Source: Actinopolymorpha rutila (GTDB lineage Bacteria > Actinomycetota > Actinomycetes > Propionibacteriales > Actinopolymorphaceae). From it: 64,000 nucleotides of DNA. The DNA lies in assembly GCF_013407855.1 (NCBI RefSeq), contig NZ_JACBZH010000001.1, positions 6,572,001 to 6,636,000 on the forward strand, written 5' to 3'. Under the pieces are notes generated by a model. That model saw only the letters and a program-made list of their open reading frames with translations. It was not told where the DNA came from and made no database searches. Position numbers and translations under genes: made by a program. Shown here in pieces: positions 44,010 to 52,560 of this stretch. Every line of letters begins with the position of its first letter. Within the stretch, counting starts at the first letter, position 1.

Positions 44010-44570
44010 GTGAAGCCGAAACCGCCCTCCGTCCCCTTGTTCCTGGTCACCGGCGCACCAGGAGTAGGCAAGACGACGCTCCTGCCCGAGCTTGTCAGGC
44101 TCGGGCAGGGCCTGGTGGTGATCGACCTGGACGAGCTACTCGAGGACGGCGCCCTGCTCGGCGTGCCGATCGCCTTCCCGGACGCGGCGCCGAACTGGCC
44201 GGCGTACAACCGAATGTGGGATCGCATCGTCCACATCGTCCGACGGGCGGGCCATCCGGTGCTCCTGCTCGGTCCTACACCGTCACCGGAGGAGGTGGCC
44301 ACGACGGCGGATCAGGACGGACCCGTGCACTGGGCCCTCCTCGACTGCGCCGAACCCCTCAGGCGTGCCCGCCTCCGGACGCGTGGTTGGCCGACGGAGT
44401 GGATCGAGGACGCCGTGCTCGACGCGGCTCAGACCCGAGAGTTCGTCCCCACCGTCATCACGACTGACGACGAGGACTCGGAGAAGCTCGCGCTACGAAT
44501 TCTCTCGTGGGCCAGGACCGTCGACGATTCTTCCGCGGAAGAATCCGCCCGGTCCAGGTCAGCAACCTGA
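44010..44570 (+). CDS. P-loop kinase/ATPase-like protein
   Basis: I use GTG 44010; upstream start codons at 44001 and 43977 are possible and no RBS decides. The 186-residue protein has a Walker A motif FLVTGAPGVGKTTLLPEL at residues 11-28, then VVIDLDELLE as an acidic strand in the place of the substrate-binding Asp of shikimate/gluconate kinases, and ALLDCAEPLRRARLRTRGWP, a lid-like basic segment. The C-terminus contains VLDAAQTREFVPTVITTDDE. It is a small-molecule kinase-like P-loop protein of unknown substrate. A 20-bp palindrome covers its final codons. Confidence 0.85.
   Translation: MKPKPPSVPLFLVTGAPGVGKTTLLPELVRLGQGLVVIDLDELLEDGALLGVPIAFPDAAPNWPAYNRMWDRIVHIVRRAGHPVLLLGPTPSPEEVATTADQDGPVHWALLDCAEPLRRARLRTRGWPTEWIEDAVLDAAQTREFVPTVITTDDEDSEKLALRILSWARTVDDSSAEESARSRSAT
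44526..44545. terminator. 20-bp palindrome at the 3' end of the kinase-like gene
   Basis: GATTCTTCCGCGGAAGAATC is a perfect palindrome; as RNA it gives an 8-bp stem with a four-nt loop. It lies inside the last codons of the plus-strand gene and 29 nt from the end of the minus-strand antitoxin remnant, so it could terminate either transcript. Confidence 0.4.
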
Positions 44571-44573
44571 AGG

Positions 44574-44768
44574 TCAGGACGCCTTCGGCGCGGTGTCGGT
44601 AGCGAGCTGCGCGGCACGTTGGTGGGAGATCCCAAGGAGTTGCCCGATGTCGCGTAGCGGCAGGCCTGCGTCGACGAGTTCGCGCACTGCCGCCCGGGCC
44701 TCCTCCGCAGCCTGGGACTTCGCAAGGTCGCTTGGGCTAAGCAGAGCGCTACGGGCGTCCGGGTCGAG
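44574..44768 (-). pseudogene. C-terminal remnant of an HTH antitoxin-like protein
   Basis: The minus frame ending at TGA 44576-44574 reads SQAAEEARAAVRELVDAGLP followed by LRDIGQLLGISHQRAAQLAT. This is the helix-turn-helix tail of actinobacterial HicB-like antitoxins, which end in the same ShQRaxQL pattern. No start codon with an RBS is available; the frame continues upstream into the inverted repeat at 44760-44800 and no N-terminal HicB domain is seen. Only about 65 codons remain. I regard it as a relic of a toxin-antitoxin locus. Confidence 0.55.
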
Positions 44769-44800
44769 TCGCCAACCGCACTGCGCGGCGACTCGACCCG
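44760..44800 (-). terminator. 14-bp inverted repeat downstream of the Gfo/Idh gene
   Basis: CGGGTCGAGTCGCC pairs perfectly with GGCGACTCGACCCG across a 13-nt loop, 27 nt beyond the stop of the minus-strand dehydrogenase gene. A good intrinsic-type terminator without U-tract. Confidence 0.65.
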
Positions 44801-44826
44801 GCTCCCGTACGGCAGCTACTCGGGGT

Positions 44827-46047
44827 TTACCAGGCGGGGTTCTCGGGGCCGTCGCCGAAGTCCGGGATCGGCAGCCGGGCGCCGTCCTGGCGAGCCGACT
44901 CGAGCGCGATCACGCCCGGCAGCGTGAACCTGGCCGCCTTCCAGGCGTTCACCGGCGGCTGCGTCTTGGTCGTCACCGCGCGGACGAAGTCGTCGGCGAG
45001 GAAGTGGTGCGAGCCCTCGTGACCGTTGTGCGCGCCCTCGAACTCCTTGGGCAGCCGGCTGCGGTCCTGCACCTTGGCGTTGCCGGAGGCGAAGCTCTGC
45101 ATCAGTGCCGGGTCGACGTCACCGAACCCCTCGGGCACCTGACCGCCGCGGGTGTAGAAGAGGTCGCTGATGTCGAGGGTGTCGCCCTTGCGGTAGTCCT
45201 CGCCCTCGGTCTTGACGCTCCAGGTGGCGCCGTGGCCGGTCTGCTCCATCACCGAGTCGGTGCCGTAGAAGCGGAACCGGGACTCGTGCCCCTTCCAGTA
45301 GCCGACCCGGCGGAACTCGTTGGTGCGCATCGCGCCGCCGTCGGCGAGGTGGAACAACGCGCTCATGTTCGAGAAGTCGTTGCCCCACAGCGACACGTTC
45401 TTGTCGAACACGCCGTCGCCGCGGTCGTCGTGGATGCCGATGCAGCTGACGCTGGTGGCGTACGTCGGGAGCGCGCCGAGGACACCGCCGATGGCGTGCG
45501 TCGGGTAGAGCATGGGCGGGTAGCTGGCGGTCTTCTTCCATTCGTCGCCACCGCTGTACTGGTAGGCGGCGTAGAAGCCGTTGTCCATGTCGTGGACGTA
45601 GTCGCCCTCGGAGTAGAACACCCGCCCGAACGCACCTTCGGTCACCTTGCCCCGGGCCCAGACGACGGCCGGGTTGTAGTAGCTGGTCTCGCCCATCATG
45701 TAGATCAGGCCGGTCTCGGTGACCTTGTCGATGATCGCCTTGATCTCGTCGACGGAGATCGCCATCGGCACCGCGGAGTAGACGTTCTTGCCCGCCTCCA
45801 GCGCCTGCAGCACCAGCGGGCCGTGGGTCCAGCGCTGCGTCATGACAGCCACCGAGTCCACCTCGTCGGAGGCCAGCATCTCCTCGGCATCGTTGAAGAT
45901 GCCGGCCAGGTCGTACTTCTCCTGGTGCTCCTTTGCACGCTCCGGAACGACGTCACAGGCGTAGACCGCCTCGACGTCGGGATGCTTCTGCCACAACGAG
46001 ATGAAACTGCGAGCGAACTGCCCGGTACCGATGACGCCGATCTTCAT
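44827..46047 (-). CDS. Gfo/Idh/MocA family oxidoreductase
   Basis: ATG 46047 (MKIGVIGTGQFARSFISLWQ) has AAGGA 8 nt upstream; a start three codons earlier overlaps that site. The 406-residue protein has the N-terminal Rossmann fold (GTGQFA, YACDVVPERAKEHQEKYDLA) and the C-terminal mixed beta-sheet domain (GGVLGALPTYATSVSCIGIH). The catalytic EKP motif is replaced by SAVP (GKNVYSAVPMAIS), so the usual active-site Lys is missing. Such proteins act on sugars or inositols with NAD(P). The divergence may mean another reaction or loss of redox activity. Confidence 0.9.
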   Translation of the reverse strand: MKIGVIGTGQFARSFISLWQKHPDVEAVYACDVVPERAKEHQEKYDLAGIFNDAEEMLASDEVDSVAVMTQRWTHGPLVLQALEAGKNVYSAVPMAISVDEIKAIIDKVTETGLIYMMGETSYYNPAVVWARGKVTEGAFGRVFYSEGDYVHDMDNGFYAAYQYSGGDEWKKTASYPPMLYPTHAIGGVLGALPTYATSVSCIGIHDDRGDGVFDKNVSLWGNDFSNMSALFHLADGGAMRTNEFRRVGYWKGHESRFRFYGTDSVMEQTGHGATWSVKTEGEDYRKGDTLDISDLFYTRGGQVPEGFGDVDPALMQSFASGNAKVQDRSRLPKEFEGAHNGHEGSHHFLADDFVRAVTTKTQPPVNAWKAARFTLPGVIALESARQDGARLPIPDFGDGPENPAW

Positions 46048-46287
46048 GTAGATCATCCTTGCCGCTGGTCTTGATCGTGTTCGAGCGGGGGACCGCCCTG
46101 CCGGGTTCACACCGACGCGCTTCGTACGTTCTGCGAATCGTGTCAATGTTCCCAGGTCCGGCCCGCGCCCCTCTCGATCGCTGGGCACTGACGGCCGCAG
46201 AAGTCCGGAGTCGGACTCGAGGGGACCGCCGACACCCGGTTGACCGCCCGGTTGACCGGCTGTCGCGCGCCCCTCAGGTCACGGAGA

Positions 46288-46334
46288 GGTACCCGGCACG
46301 GTACGTCGCGTGAACGACGACCGCGCCGGGTACC
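46288..46334 (-). terminator. nested hairpin after the protease gene
   Basis: GGTACCCGGC pairs with GCCGGGTACC across 27 nt that can fold again (CGTCG/CGACG). It lies 10 nt past the stop of the minus-strand protease gene. Confidence 0.55.
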
Positions 46335-46343
46335 GGTCGCAGC

Positions 46344-47279
46344 TCAGGGCGTGACGCCGAAGCCCGCGAGGAACGCCAGGTCGTCGGGCTGGTCGATGCG
46401 GTACTCGTCGTCGGTTCCGGTGCAGTTCGGACTGACACCGAACGACGTGACCGCGACGACCGTGTTCGCGCCGCGGAACGTCGGCCCGCCCGAGTCGCCG
46501 AAGCAGGTGCCGCCCTGGTGGACCTTGCCGTTGTTGTTGCTGAACCGTGCGGCCGTGCCGTACGGCAGCCCGAACAGGCCCCTCAGGGTGACGAGCTGGG
46601 TGCTTCCCTGCTCCCGGGTGTCGCCGCCGACGTCGCGGCCCGGCAGTACCTTGTTGAGGCCGTACCCGACGACGGTGAACAGGGCTTCGTGCCGCGGACC
46701 GGTCTGGAACTGGTCCAGGTAGCCCTGCGTGGGCAGTTTGCCGTACGTCGGCATCGAAACGGAGTCCTGCAGGTCGAGCACGCCGGCGTCGTGGAGGTAG
46801 AACGCGTCCGGGTCGAACTGCGGGTGCGGGTGGGACGTCGCGCGGTGCCAGCTGGGCGAGGAGTTCAGGGCGGCGGCCCAGTCGTGGTATCGCTGGGCGT
46901 TCTGGTCCCGGCCGTACGACGAGCTGGACTTGAGGATGCCGAAGTTCGGCTTCTCGTCGAAGTTGATCCACACGTCGTTGCCGCCCGACCCCGATCCGCC
47001 GTTGGCAGTGGTCGACGCGCCGTTCAGACCGACGGCGTACGTGCAGTGGCCGGCGGTCAGGGCGATGTGACCGTTCAGCAGCGTGCCCGAGCAGGTGAAC
47101 CACGAGCCCGGATCGTCGAAGCGGCTGTCGGCCTCGTCAGGCACGTAGAACAGCAGTTCACCGACGAACGGGTGCCGCTGGCCGTCCGGGGTGCCGCGGG
47201 TGATCGCCTGCGCGGGCACGGTGCCCGCGATCACGGCGAGGACCGATGCCACGGCAACGAGCAGGATTCTGATGCGCAT
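46344..47279 (-). CDS. secreted trypsin-like serine protease
   Basis: I start at ATG 47279 (MRIRILLVAVASVLAVIAGT), preceded by GAGGGAG; the longer open frame is antisense to the PIG-L gene. The 311-residue precursor has a signal peptide (cleavage after AQA, residue 25) and the chymotrypsin-fold triad: H78 in LTAGHC, D164 in LHDAGVLDL, S263 in CFGDSGGP. A cysteine precedes both H and S regions as in the family. It lacks a long pro-region: ITRGTPDGQ lies right after the signal. An exported peptidase of unknown specificity. Confidence 0.93.
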   Translation of the reverse strand: MRIRILLVAVASVLAVIAGTVPAQAITRGTPDGQRHPFVGELLFYVPDEADSRFDDPGSWFTCSGTLLNGHIALTAGHCTYAVGLNGASTTANGGSGSGGNDVWINFDEKPNFGILKSSSSYGRDQNAQRYHDWAAALNSSPSWHRATSHPHPQFDPDAFYLHDAGVLDLQDSVSMPTYGKLPTQGYLDQFQTGPRHEALFTVVGYGLNKVLPGRDVGGDTREQGSTQLVTLRGLFGLPYGTAARFSNNNGKVHQGGTCFGDSGGPTFRGANTVVAVTSFGVSPNCTGTDDEYRIDQPDDLAFLAGFGVTP

Positions 47280-47379
47280 CCGGGCTCCCTCTGTCAGGTG
47301 CGTGGTGCCGCATGTGGTCGCGCATATGGTGCACCCAGATCGGCGCAAGGGGATAGACCCGAAGCGCGGCGCGTCGCCG

Positions 47380-48225
47380 TCAGGGGCGGAGCGGACGGAA
47401 GTACTCGCACGGCGGCCCGGCCACCTCGGCGATGGCCCGGAGCAGGACCCCGTCGCCCACCGGCGACCGGCCGGGCACCAGATCGGTGAGCGGCGCGGTA
47501 CCAAGACCGGGCGCGTAGGCGTCCAACGCGGCCAGCTTGGCGGCACCTGCCTCGGGGGACCATTCGGCCGCCATGACGTCGTCGGCCGACGTCCCGACGA
47601 TCCTGGTCGTACCGATCTCACGGTCCGGCACCAGTCCGGACAGGCGCTCGCGGGCGGTGACGACGTCCTCGGAGCGGACGCAGCCGCCGAGCGTCAGGGC
47701 CGGGACACCGGTGCGTCCCAGGAGGTCAAGTGCCCGCTGGACGGCTTCGTGTGCGCGCACGTGGTCGGGGTGGCCGGTCACCCCGTCGGCGTCGACCGTG
47801 ACAAGGACGTCCGGCCGGTAGTCCGTCACCAGGTGCCTGACCGCCTCCGCGATCTCGTCCGGGTCACCGGCGGCCAGCGAACCCGGCCCCGCGTCACCGA
47901 GGTCGCGCCAGCGGCCAGGGCCAACGACACCGAACTGGCGCACGCCGAGCGCGGTGCATGCGGAGGCGTACCTCGAGAGTCCAGCCGCGGCCGCTGCCTC
48001 GAGGGCGCCGCGATCGGACCTGTCCTGCGCGGCGCGTGCCGGCCCCACTCCGATCGCACCGGCCTCGCCGGCCGTGAGGGTCGCGAGGCGTACGTCGCCT
48101 CCGGCCGCGGCACACGCGGCGAACGTCGCGCCCCCGAAGAACGTCTCGTCGTCGGGGTGGGCGAACACGCCGAGCACCTTCCGCCCAGTCACCAGCGCAC
48201 TCAGGTCAGCGAACAAATCGGCCAT
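47380..48225 (-). CDS. PIG-L family deacetylase (LmbE/MshB-like)
   Basis: 281 residues from ATG 48225; a GTG one codon earlier is equally possible. The zinc-binding motif FAHPDDETFFGG (residues about 23-34) and the second ligand region VTVDADGVTGHPDHVRAHEA (with H-P-D-H) define the PIG-L fold. These enzymes remove N-acetyl groups from sugars, as in mycothiol biosynthesis and conjugate amidases (MshB, Mca). Mycothiol is the actinobacterial thiol, but this gene has no mycothiol neighbours, so glycan or antibiotic deacetylation is also possible. Confidence 0.92.
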   Translation of the reverse strand: MADLFADLSALVTGRKVLGVFAHPDDETFFGGATFAACAAAGGDVRLATLTAGEAGAIGVGPARAAQDRSDRGALEAAAAAGLSRYASACTALGVRQFGVVGPGRWRDLGDAGPGSLAAGDPDEIAEAVRHLVTDYRPDVLVTVDADGVTGHPDHVRAHEAVQRALDLLGRTGVPALTLGGCVRSEDVVTARERLSGLVPDREIGTTRIVGTSADDVMAAEWSPEAGAAKLAALDAYAPGLGTAPLTDLVPGRSPVGDGVLLRAIAEVAGPPCEYFRPLRP

Positions 48226-48424
48226 CACGGCAGGCTAGAGCCCCACCATTCGGCGCGTTCGACGGCGGAGAGGCGGCGACCCGGACGGGCCGGAGCCGTC
48301 GAGCGCGACGGCCGACTTGACCGAGGCGACCAGACCGGGCAACGTCGGCCGCGGACTTCGGGGGAACCTCCTCTGTACGAAGGACGACGGGTCGTGGACT
48401 CGTCCACACACCTCGGATAGCTGG

Positions 48425-49489
48425 ATGAATCGGACCCTCCGCATCGTTATCGCCGCAGCCGTCGGCATCCTCGTCGTCACCGGCGGCATCGTGGCGGCGC
48501 TGGGCGCAGGCCGTGACCACTTCCGGACAGCGGACCCCACTGCCACCGCCACGCCGTCGCACGCGGCGAGCCGCACACCGACGCCCAGGGCGTCGTCGCC
48601 CACGGCCACACCGAAGCCGTCGGTCACCCGGGGAGGGTCGCCGTTCACAGGTCTGCCGATGGGCGGAAGTGCTCCGAAGCGCGTCCTCGCGGTGAAGATC
48701 GACAACGTGCCCGCGGCCCGGCCCGCCACCGGCCTGTCCCGAGCGGACATCGTCTACGTCGAGCCGGTCGAAGGCGGACTGGCCCGGATCCTCGCCGTCT
48801 TCTCCTCCAGGGTGCCGGCGGCTCTCGGACCCGTGCGGAGTGCGCGGGAGTCCGACATCGAGTTGCTGCGCCAGTACGGGCGGCCGGCGTTCGCCTACTC
48901 CGGTGCGAACTCCACGGTGCTCTCGCGGCTTGCGAAAGCTCCGGCGTACGACGTGTCGCCGGCGCACGCCGGCTCGGCGTACTTCCGTGGCAGTTCGCGG
49001 CCGGCCCCGCACAACCTGTACGCCAGACCCGGTCAACTGCTGGCTCGGGCACCGAAGGCGAGCACCGCGCGCGACATCGGCTTCCGGTTCGGCGGCCGGC
49101 CTGCGGGTGGCCGGGCCGTGGCCACGCATCGCGTCAGCTACCCGTCGTTCCGCGCCGACTTCCGCTGGTCGGCGAAGCAGCACCGCTGGCGGGTGTCGAT
49201 GGACGGCACGCCGCTGCGGGCCACCGACGGTGCGCCTCCCACCCCCGCGACGGTCGTCGTGCAGTACGCCAACGTTCGCCGTTCGGCGCTGAAGGACTCG
49301 GCGGGCAACTACTCGCCGTACACCGAGACCGTCGGCTCCGGCCGCGCGCTGGTGCTGAGGGACGGCCGTGCGTACGACGCCCGCTGGTCGCGGCCGCGTG
49401 CTGCCGCGGGTACGCGTTTCACCACGAACTCGGGCCGGCCGATGACCTTCGCGCCGGGACAGACCTGGGTGGTGTTCGCTCCCAGGTGA
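48425..49489 (+). CDS. DUF3048-domain (YerB-like) membrane-anchored protein
   Basis: ATG 48425 (MNRTLRIVIAAAVGILVVTG) gives 354 residues: an N-terminal anchor helix, a Thr/Pro/Ala-rich linker (residues 35-75) and a DUF3048 domain (about 85-354). Markers include VLAVKIDNVPAARPATGLSR, ADIVYVEPVEGGLARILAVF, LGPVRSARESD and the end PAGQTW-like FAPGQTWVVF. YerB-type proteins sit outside the membrane and affect the cell wall, function unclear. The upstream open frame to 48317 lacks an RBS. Divergent from PIG-L. Confidence 0.88.
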   Translation: MNRTLRIVIAAAVGILVVTGGIVAALGAGRDHFRTADPTATATPSHAASRTPTPRASSPTATPKPSVTRGGSPFTGLPMGGSAPKRVLAVKIDNVPAARPATGLSRADIVYVEPVEGGLARILAVFSSRVPAALGPVRSARESDIELLRQYGRPAFAYSGANSTVLSRLAKAPAYDVSPAHAGSAYFRGSSRPAPHNLYARPGQLLARAPKASTARDIGFRFGGRPAGGRAVATHRVSYPSFRADFRWSAKQHRWRVSMDGTPLRATDGAPPTPATVVVQYANVRRSALKDSAGNYSPYTETVGSGRALVLRDGRAYDARWSRPRAAAGTRFTTNSGRPMTFAPGQTWVVFAPR

Positions 49490-49515
49490 CGCTTGCGGCC
49501 CTTACGCGGTGGCCG

Positions 49516-49896
49516 TCAGTCCCAGACCTGGGCGTACTTCTCGAAGGTCCCCGGATCACTGTGCAGCGGGATCACGCACAGGAGGTGGCCGCCGGGCGCC
49601 CGCAGGATTCGGCAGTTGAGCCACCGGTTGACTTCGACGGCCCCGAGGTCAGTCAGCCGCGCGGTCTCGGCGTCCACGTCGTCGGTCTCGATGTCCAGGT
49701 GGTAGCGAGCCTGGTCATCGACCGCCTGGATCGCCATCACGAGTCCTGGGAACGCCTCGCGCAGACTGGTGAACTGCTCCTCGCCCGGGACCGGCCGTGC
49801 CGGAACTCCCAGCGCCGCAGACCAGAAGCCGGCCGCAGCAGGCACCTCGTCGCGGGGTACGTCGATGAGAAGTGTCGAGAATCGGCTCCGATGCAC
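49516..49896 (-). CDS. VOC/glyoxalase family protein
   Basis: 126 residues of the vicinal oxygen chelate fold: RFSTLLIDVPRDEVPAAAGF, FWSAALGVPAR, ARYHLDIETDDVDAETARLT, LGAVEVNRWLNCRILRAPGG and HLLCVIPLHSD. The metal ligands are not all canonical; H67-like His in ARYHLDIE and E near the end are candidates. VOC proteins detoxify glyoxals or bind antibiotics. It converges on the DUF3048 gene and diverges from the PPOX gene by 136 nt. Confidence 0.85.
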   Translation of the reverse strand: MHRSRFSTLLIDVPRDEVPAAAGFWSAALGVPARPVPGEEQFTSLREAFPGLVMAIQAVDDQARYHLDIETDDVDAETARLTDLGAVEVNRWLNCRILRAPGGHLLCVIPLHSDPGTFEKYAQVWD

Positions 49897-50032
49897 GGCG
49901 GCACTGTAACGCCTGCTTGTCCGGTTCGTCCCAGGCTGAGTGCGGCCGGCTTTCGTCGGCTGTGCAGGTCCTACGCCGACGGGTGGAAGATGGAGGCGTT
50001 GGCATTCGTGTCGTGCCGAAAGAAGGTCCGGG

Positions 50033-50455
50033 ATGTACGATTCCGGTGCACTTGAGGCGCTGAGCCAGGAGGAGTGCCGTCACCTGCTTCGCGAGACGAA
50101 GATCGGCCGGTTCGTGTTCTGGGACCGGACCCATTACGCCGTCCACCCGGTGCGATACATCTGTGAGAACGACGCCCGGATCGTGTTCCGGACCGAGCAC
50201 GGGGCCAAGGTGGAGGTCGGGGCCCAACGCCAGGACGTGAGCGTGGAGATCGACCACATCGATCCGATCAACGGGCACGGCTGGAGTGTTGTGGCCAGCG
50301 GTCCGGCAAGCCACGTCACCGATCCCTTCCAGGTCGAGCACGTTCTCAGTGAGCTCCCGCAGCCCTGGGCGTCCGACGAGGGCAGGGAGGTCGTGTGCGT
50401 CTACGTCGACTTCCTCGAAGGCCGGCGGTTCCAGGCGCCCCCGTTCGTGCCGTAG
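50033..50455 (+). CDS. pyridoxamine 5'-phosphate oxidase-related FMN-binding protein
   Basis: ATG 50033 with GAAAGAAGG upstream gives 140 residues. It matches the nitroimidazole-reductase-like branch of the FMN-binding split barrel: EALSQEECRHLLRETKIGRF, HYAVHPVRYICENDARIVFR, WSVVASGPASHVTDPFQVEH. Such proteins bind FMN or F420 and reduce small molecules. It is complete, unlike the PPOX fragment at 30012. It lies divergent from the VOC gene. Confidence 0.9.
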   Translation: MYDSGALEALSQEECRHLLRETKIGRFVFWDRTHYAVHPVRYICENDARIVFRTEHGAKVEVGAQRQDVSVEIDHIDPINGHGWSVVASGPASHVTDPFQVEHVLSELPQPWASDEGREVVCVYVDFLEGRRFQAPPFVP

Positions 50456-50594
50456 TGACGTACAACGAGACCGCTGGTCGGCAGGTCCGGCAGTCTGGTC
50501 GTACGAAGCGTCAGAACCCGGTTGGCAGGTGGGGCGTTCCCCCCGGCACGTGTCAACCGCCCCTTGGCAACCGGGCAACCGGGCGGCTGGGCGG

Positions 50595-51092
50595 TCAGCC
50601 TCGATCCGGCCGAGCAGGCAGACCAGCCGGAGTCGAGTTCTCGGTGACGAGCAGTTCGGCCTCGACCTCGCCGTGGATGATCTGTCCGGTCGGCTGGAAT
50701 CCGAGGCGACGGTAGAAGTCCTCCGGGCCGTGCTCGTCGGGAACCCACCGCACGCTCAGCCGCTGACCTCCTCGGCGGAGCACCTCCCTGCAGACGGCCT
50801 CCACCGCGAACCGGCCGTACCCTCGTCGCTGGTGGTCCGCGGCGATGTTCAACCGCCAGATGCCGCATCGCTTCGGCGCGGTCTCCGCATCGAAGGCGGC
50901 CATCACGAACCCCACCAGCTGGTCGCCGTCACAGACCACGCGCGGCCAGGCCTTCTCGCCGTGGACGTAAGCCTCGGCCAGCGACCAGGCCACCGGCGCC
51001 ACCATGTCCCTCTGCTCCGGCCGAACCCGGAGCCGGCACGCCTCGCCGACGTTCTCCGGAGTGACCGTCACCAACCGCAGACCTGAAGCCAT
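50595..51092 (-). CDS. GNAT family N-acetyltransferase
   Basis: 165 residues with the acetyl-CoA-binding motif A: WRLNIAADHQRRGYGRFAVE (Q/R-x2-G-x-G/A as QRRGYG) and C-terminal DEHGPEDFYRRLGFQPTGQI. LRLVTVTPENVGEACRLRVR is the N-terminal strand-helix, similar to spermidine-acetyltransferase-like members. Substrate unknown. It ends convergently with the PPOX gene over 139 nt without clear hairpin. Confidence 0.9.
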   Translation of the reverse strand: MASGLRLVTVTPENVGEACRLRVRPEQRDMVAPVAWSLAEAYVHGEKAWPRVVCDGDQLVGFVMAAFDAETAPKRCGIWRLNIAADHQRRGYGRFAVEAVCREVLRRGGQRLSVRWVPDEHGPEDFYRRLGFQPTGQIIHGEVEAELLVTENSTPAGLPARPDRG

Positions 51093-51228
51093 GCGGGCAC
51101 CTTATGTAGCCGGTGAACGTCGTCAAGGCCGGTTCCGCGTCCGTGGACATGCTCGACCCATCTACCCCTGGTAACGTCACGTCCCCGCGCCCAAACCGGG
51201 TGGCTGCGCGGCGACGCAGGAGGCAGTT

Positions 51229-51492
51229 GTGCTCATCAATGGAATCATCACCGCCGTTGTCGTCGGCGCCATCCTCGGCGCCCTGGGACGTCTCGTGGTG
51301 CCCGGGAAGCAGAGGATCGGCTGCCTGCTCACGGTCGGCATCGGGATTCTCGCAGCCCTCCTCGGCACCGTCGTCGCCCGAGCTCTCCACGTCGCGCACA
51401 CCCCCGGCATCAACTGGATCCAGCTCGCGATCCAGGTCGGATTCGCTGCCGTCGGCGTGGCGCTGGTGGCGGGAACAACAAGGCGCCGCTGA
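51229..51492 (+). CDS. GlsB/YeaQ/YmgE-type small membrane protein
   Basis: 87 residues from GTG 51229, after AGGAGG. Three hydrophobic helices; the first carries the signature GAILGALGRLVVPGKQ (G-x3-G-x-L-x-R-x-[IL]-x-P-G) of stress-associated transglycosylase-associated-like proteins. The last helix is GFAAVGVALVAG. These small cytoplasmic-membrane proteins are induced by envelope or osmotic stress. Single gene between GNAT and NYN. Confidence 0.85.
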   Translation: MLINGIITAVVVGAILGALGRLVVPGKQRIGCLLTVGIGILAALLGTVVARALHVAHTPGINWIQLAIQVGFAAVGVALVAGTTRRR

Positions 51493-51641
51493 ACCAGCGG
51501 GCAGCGAGGCGGCCGGTAAGCCATCAACCCTCGCAAACCTCGCCGTCAGGGCATTCTCGTCACGACGAGCCGTGGTTCGAGCTGCGAGACGTGGGCGTCG
51601 CGCGGGAGACTGACAGCCCCGGACGAGGAGACCTACCGCTC

Positions 51642-52523
51642 ATGACCGACGACAGCACCCGCCTCGCCGTCCTGATCGACGCCGACAACACCTCCTCGAA
51701 GCTGATCAAGGAGATGTTCGAGGAGCTCGCCGGCTACGGGACCATCACCGTGAAACGGGCCTACGGCGACTGGACCAACCCCCACCTGACCAACTGGCGC
51801 GACGTACTTCTCGGCAACGCCATCGCGCCGCAGCAGCAGTTCGCCTACACCTACGGCAAGAACGCGACCGACTCGGCGCTGATCATCGACGCCATGGACC
51901 TGCTGTACTCCGGCAACGTCGAGGGCTTCGCCATCGTCTCCAGTGACAGCGACTTCACCCCACTGGCCACCCGCCTGCGCGAGTCCGGCAAGCGGGTCAT
52001 CGGCGTCGGGGGACGCAAGACACCGAAGGCGTTCGTCGAGGCGTGTGAGAAGTTCGTGTTCCTCGAGGTTCTCTCCGGCGAGCAGACCACGCCCGAGTCG
52101 ACCACCGAGGCGACGAAGGCCGACCAGCCGCGTCCTATCCAGAGCGTCCTGACCAAGGCACTGAACAGGGTCGACACCGATGACGACGACTGGGCTTCCC
52201 TCAGCGCGCTCGGCAACCACCTGAACCGCACCGACCCGGCGTTCGACTCGCGCACCTACGGGTTCGCCAAACTGAGCGAACTCGTCAAGGCGCAACCGTT
52301 CCTCGAGACCAAGACAGTCGTCGGGACAGGCGGCCGGGGCAGGTTGTGGCTGCGTCTGAAGGGACGTCGCCCTGCCGAGGAGAAGCCGGTGGCGCCTGAG
52401 GCGGTGAAGAAGACCGTCAAGAAGGCGGCCGCGAAGAAGGCCACCAAGGAGGCCGCCAAGAAGACGGCGAAGAAGGCCGCGTCGAAGACGGCGAAGAAGG
52501 CTCCGGGTCGATCCTCTGCGTGA
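51642..52523 (+). CDS. NYN-domain putative RNase with LOTUS/OST-HTH and lysine-rich tail
   Basis: ATG 51642 after GACGAGGAGACC gives 293 residues. The N-terminal NYN/PIN-like nuclease domain (residues 7-155) has acidic active-site clusters LIDADNTSSKLI (D13, D15), DSALIIDAMDLLY and IVSSDSDFTPL. An OST-HTH/LOTUS RNA-binding domain follows (about 168-235: IQSVLTKALNRVDTDDDDWA, LGNHLNRTDPAFDSRTYGFA). The tail from about 245 is lysine-alanine rich (KKTVKKAAAKKATKEAAKKT), like histone H1 or bacterial nucleoid proteins. Likely an RNA-processing or -degrading enzyme with a nucleic-acid-binding tail. Confidence 0.92.
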   Translation: MTDDSTRLAVLIDADNTSSKLIKEMFEELAGYGTITVKRAYGDWTNPHLTNWRDVLLGNAIAPQQQFAYTYGKNATDSALIIDAMDLLYSGNVEGFAIVSSDSDFTPLATRLRESGKRVIGVGGRKTPKAFVEACEKFVFLEVLSGEQTTPESTTEATKADQPRPIQSVLTKALNRVDTDDDDWASLSALGNHLNRTDPAFDSRTYGFAKLSELVKAQPFLETKTVVGTGGRGRLWLRLKGRRPAEEKPVAPEAVKKTVKKAAAKKATKEAAKKTAKKAASKTAKKAPGRSSA

Positions 52524-52560
52524 TCGCATCGCACCGCGACAAAGGCCGCGAGGGACGATG

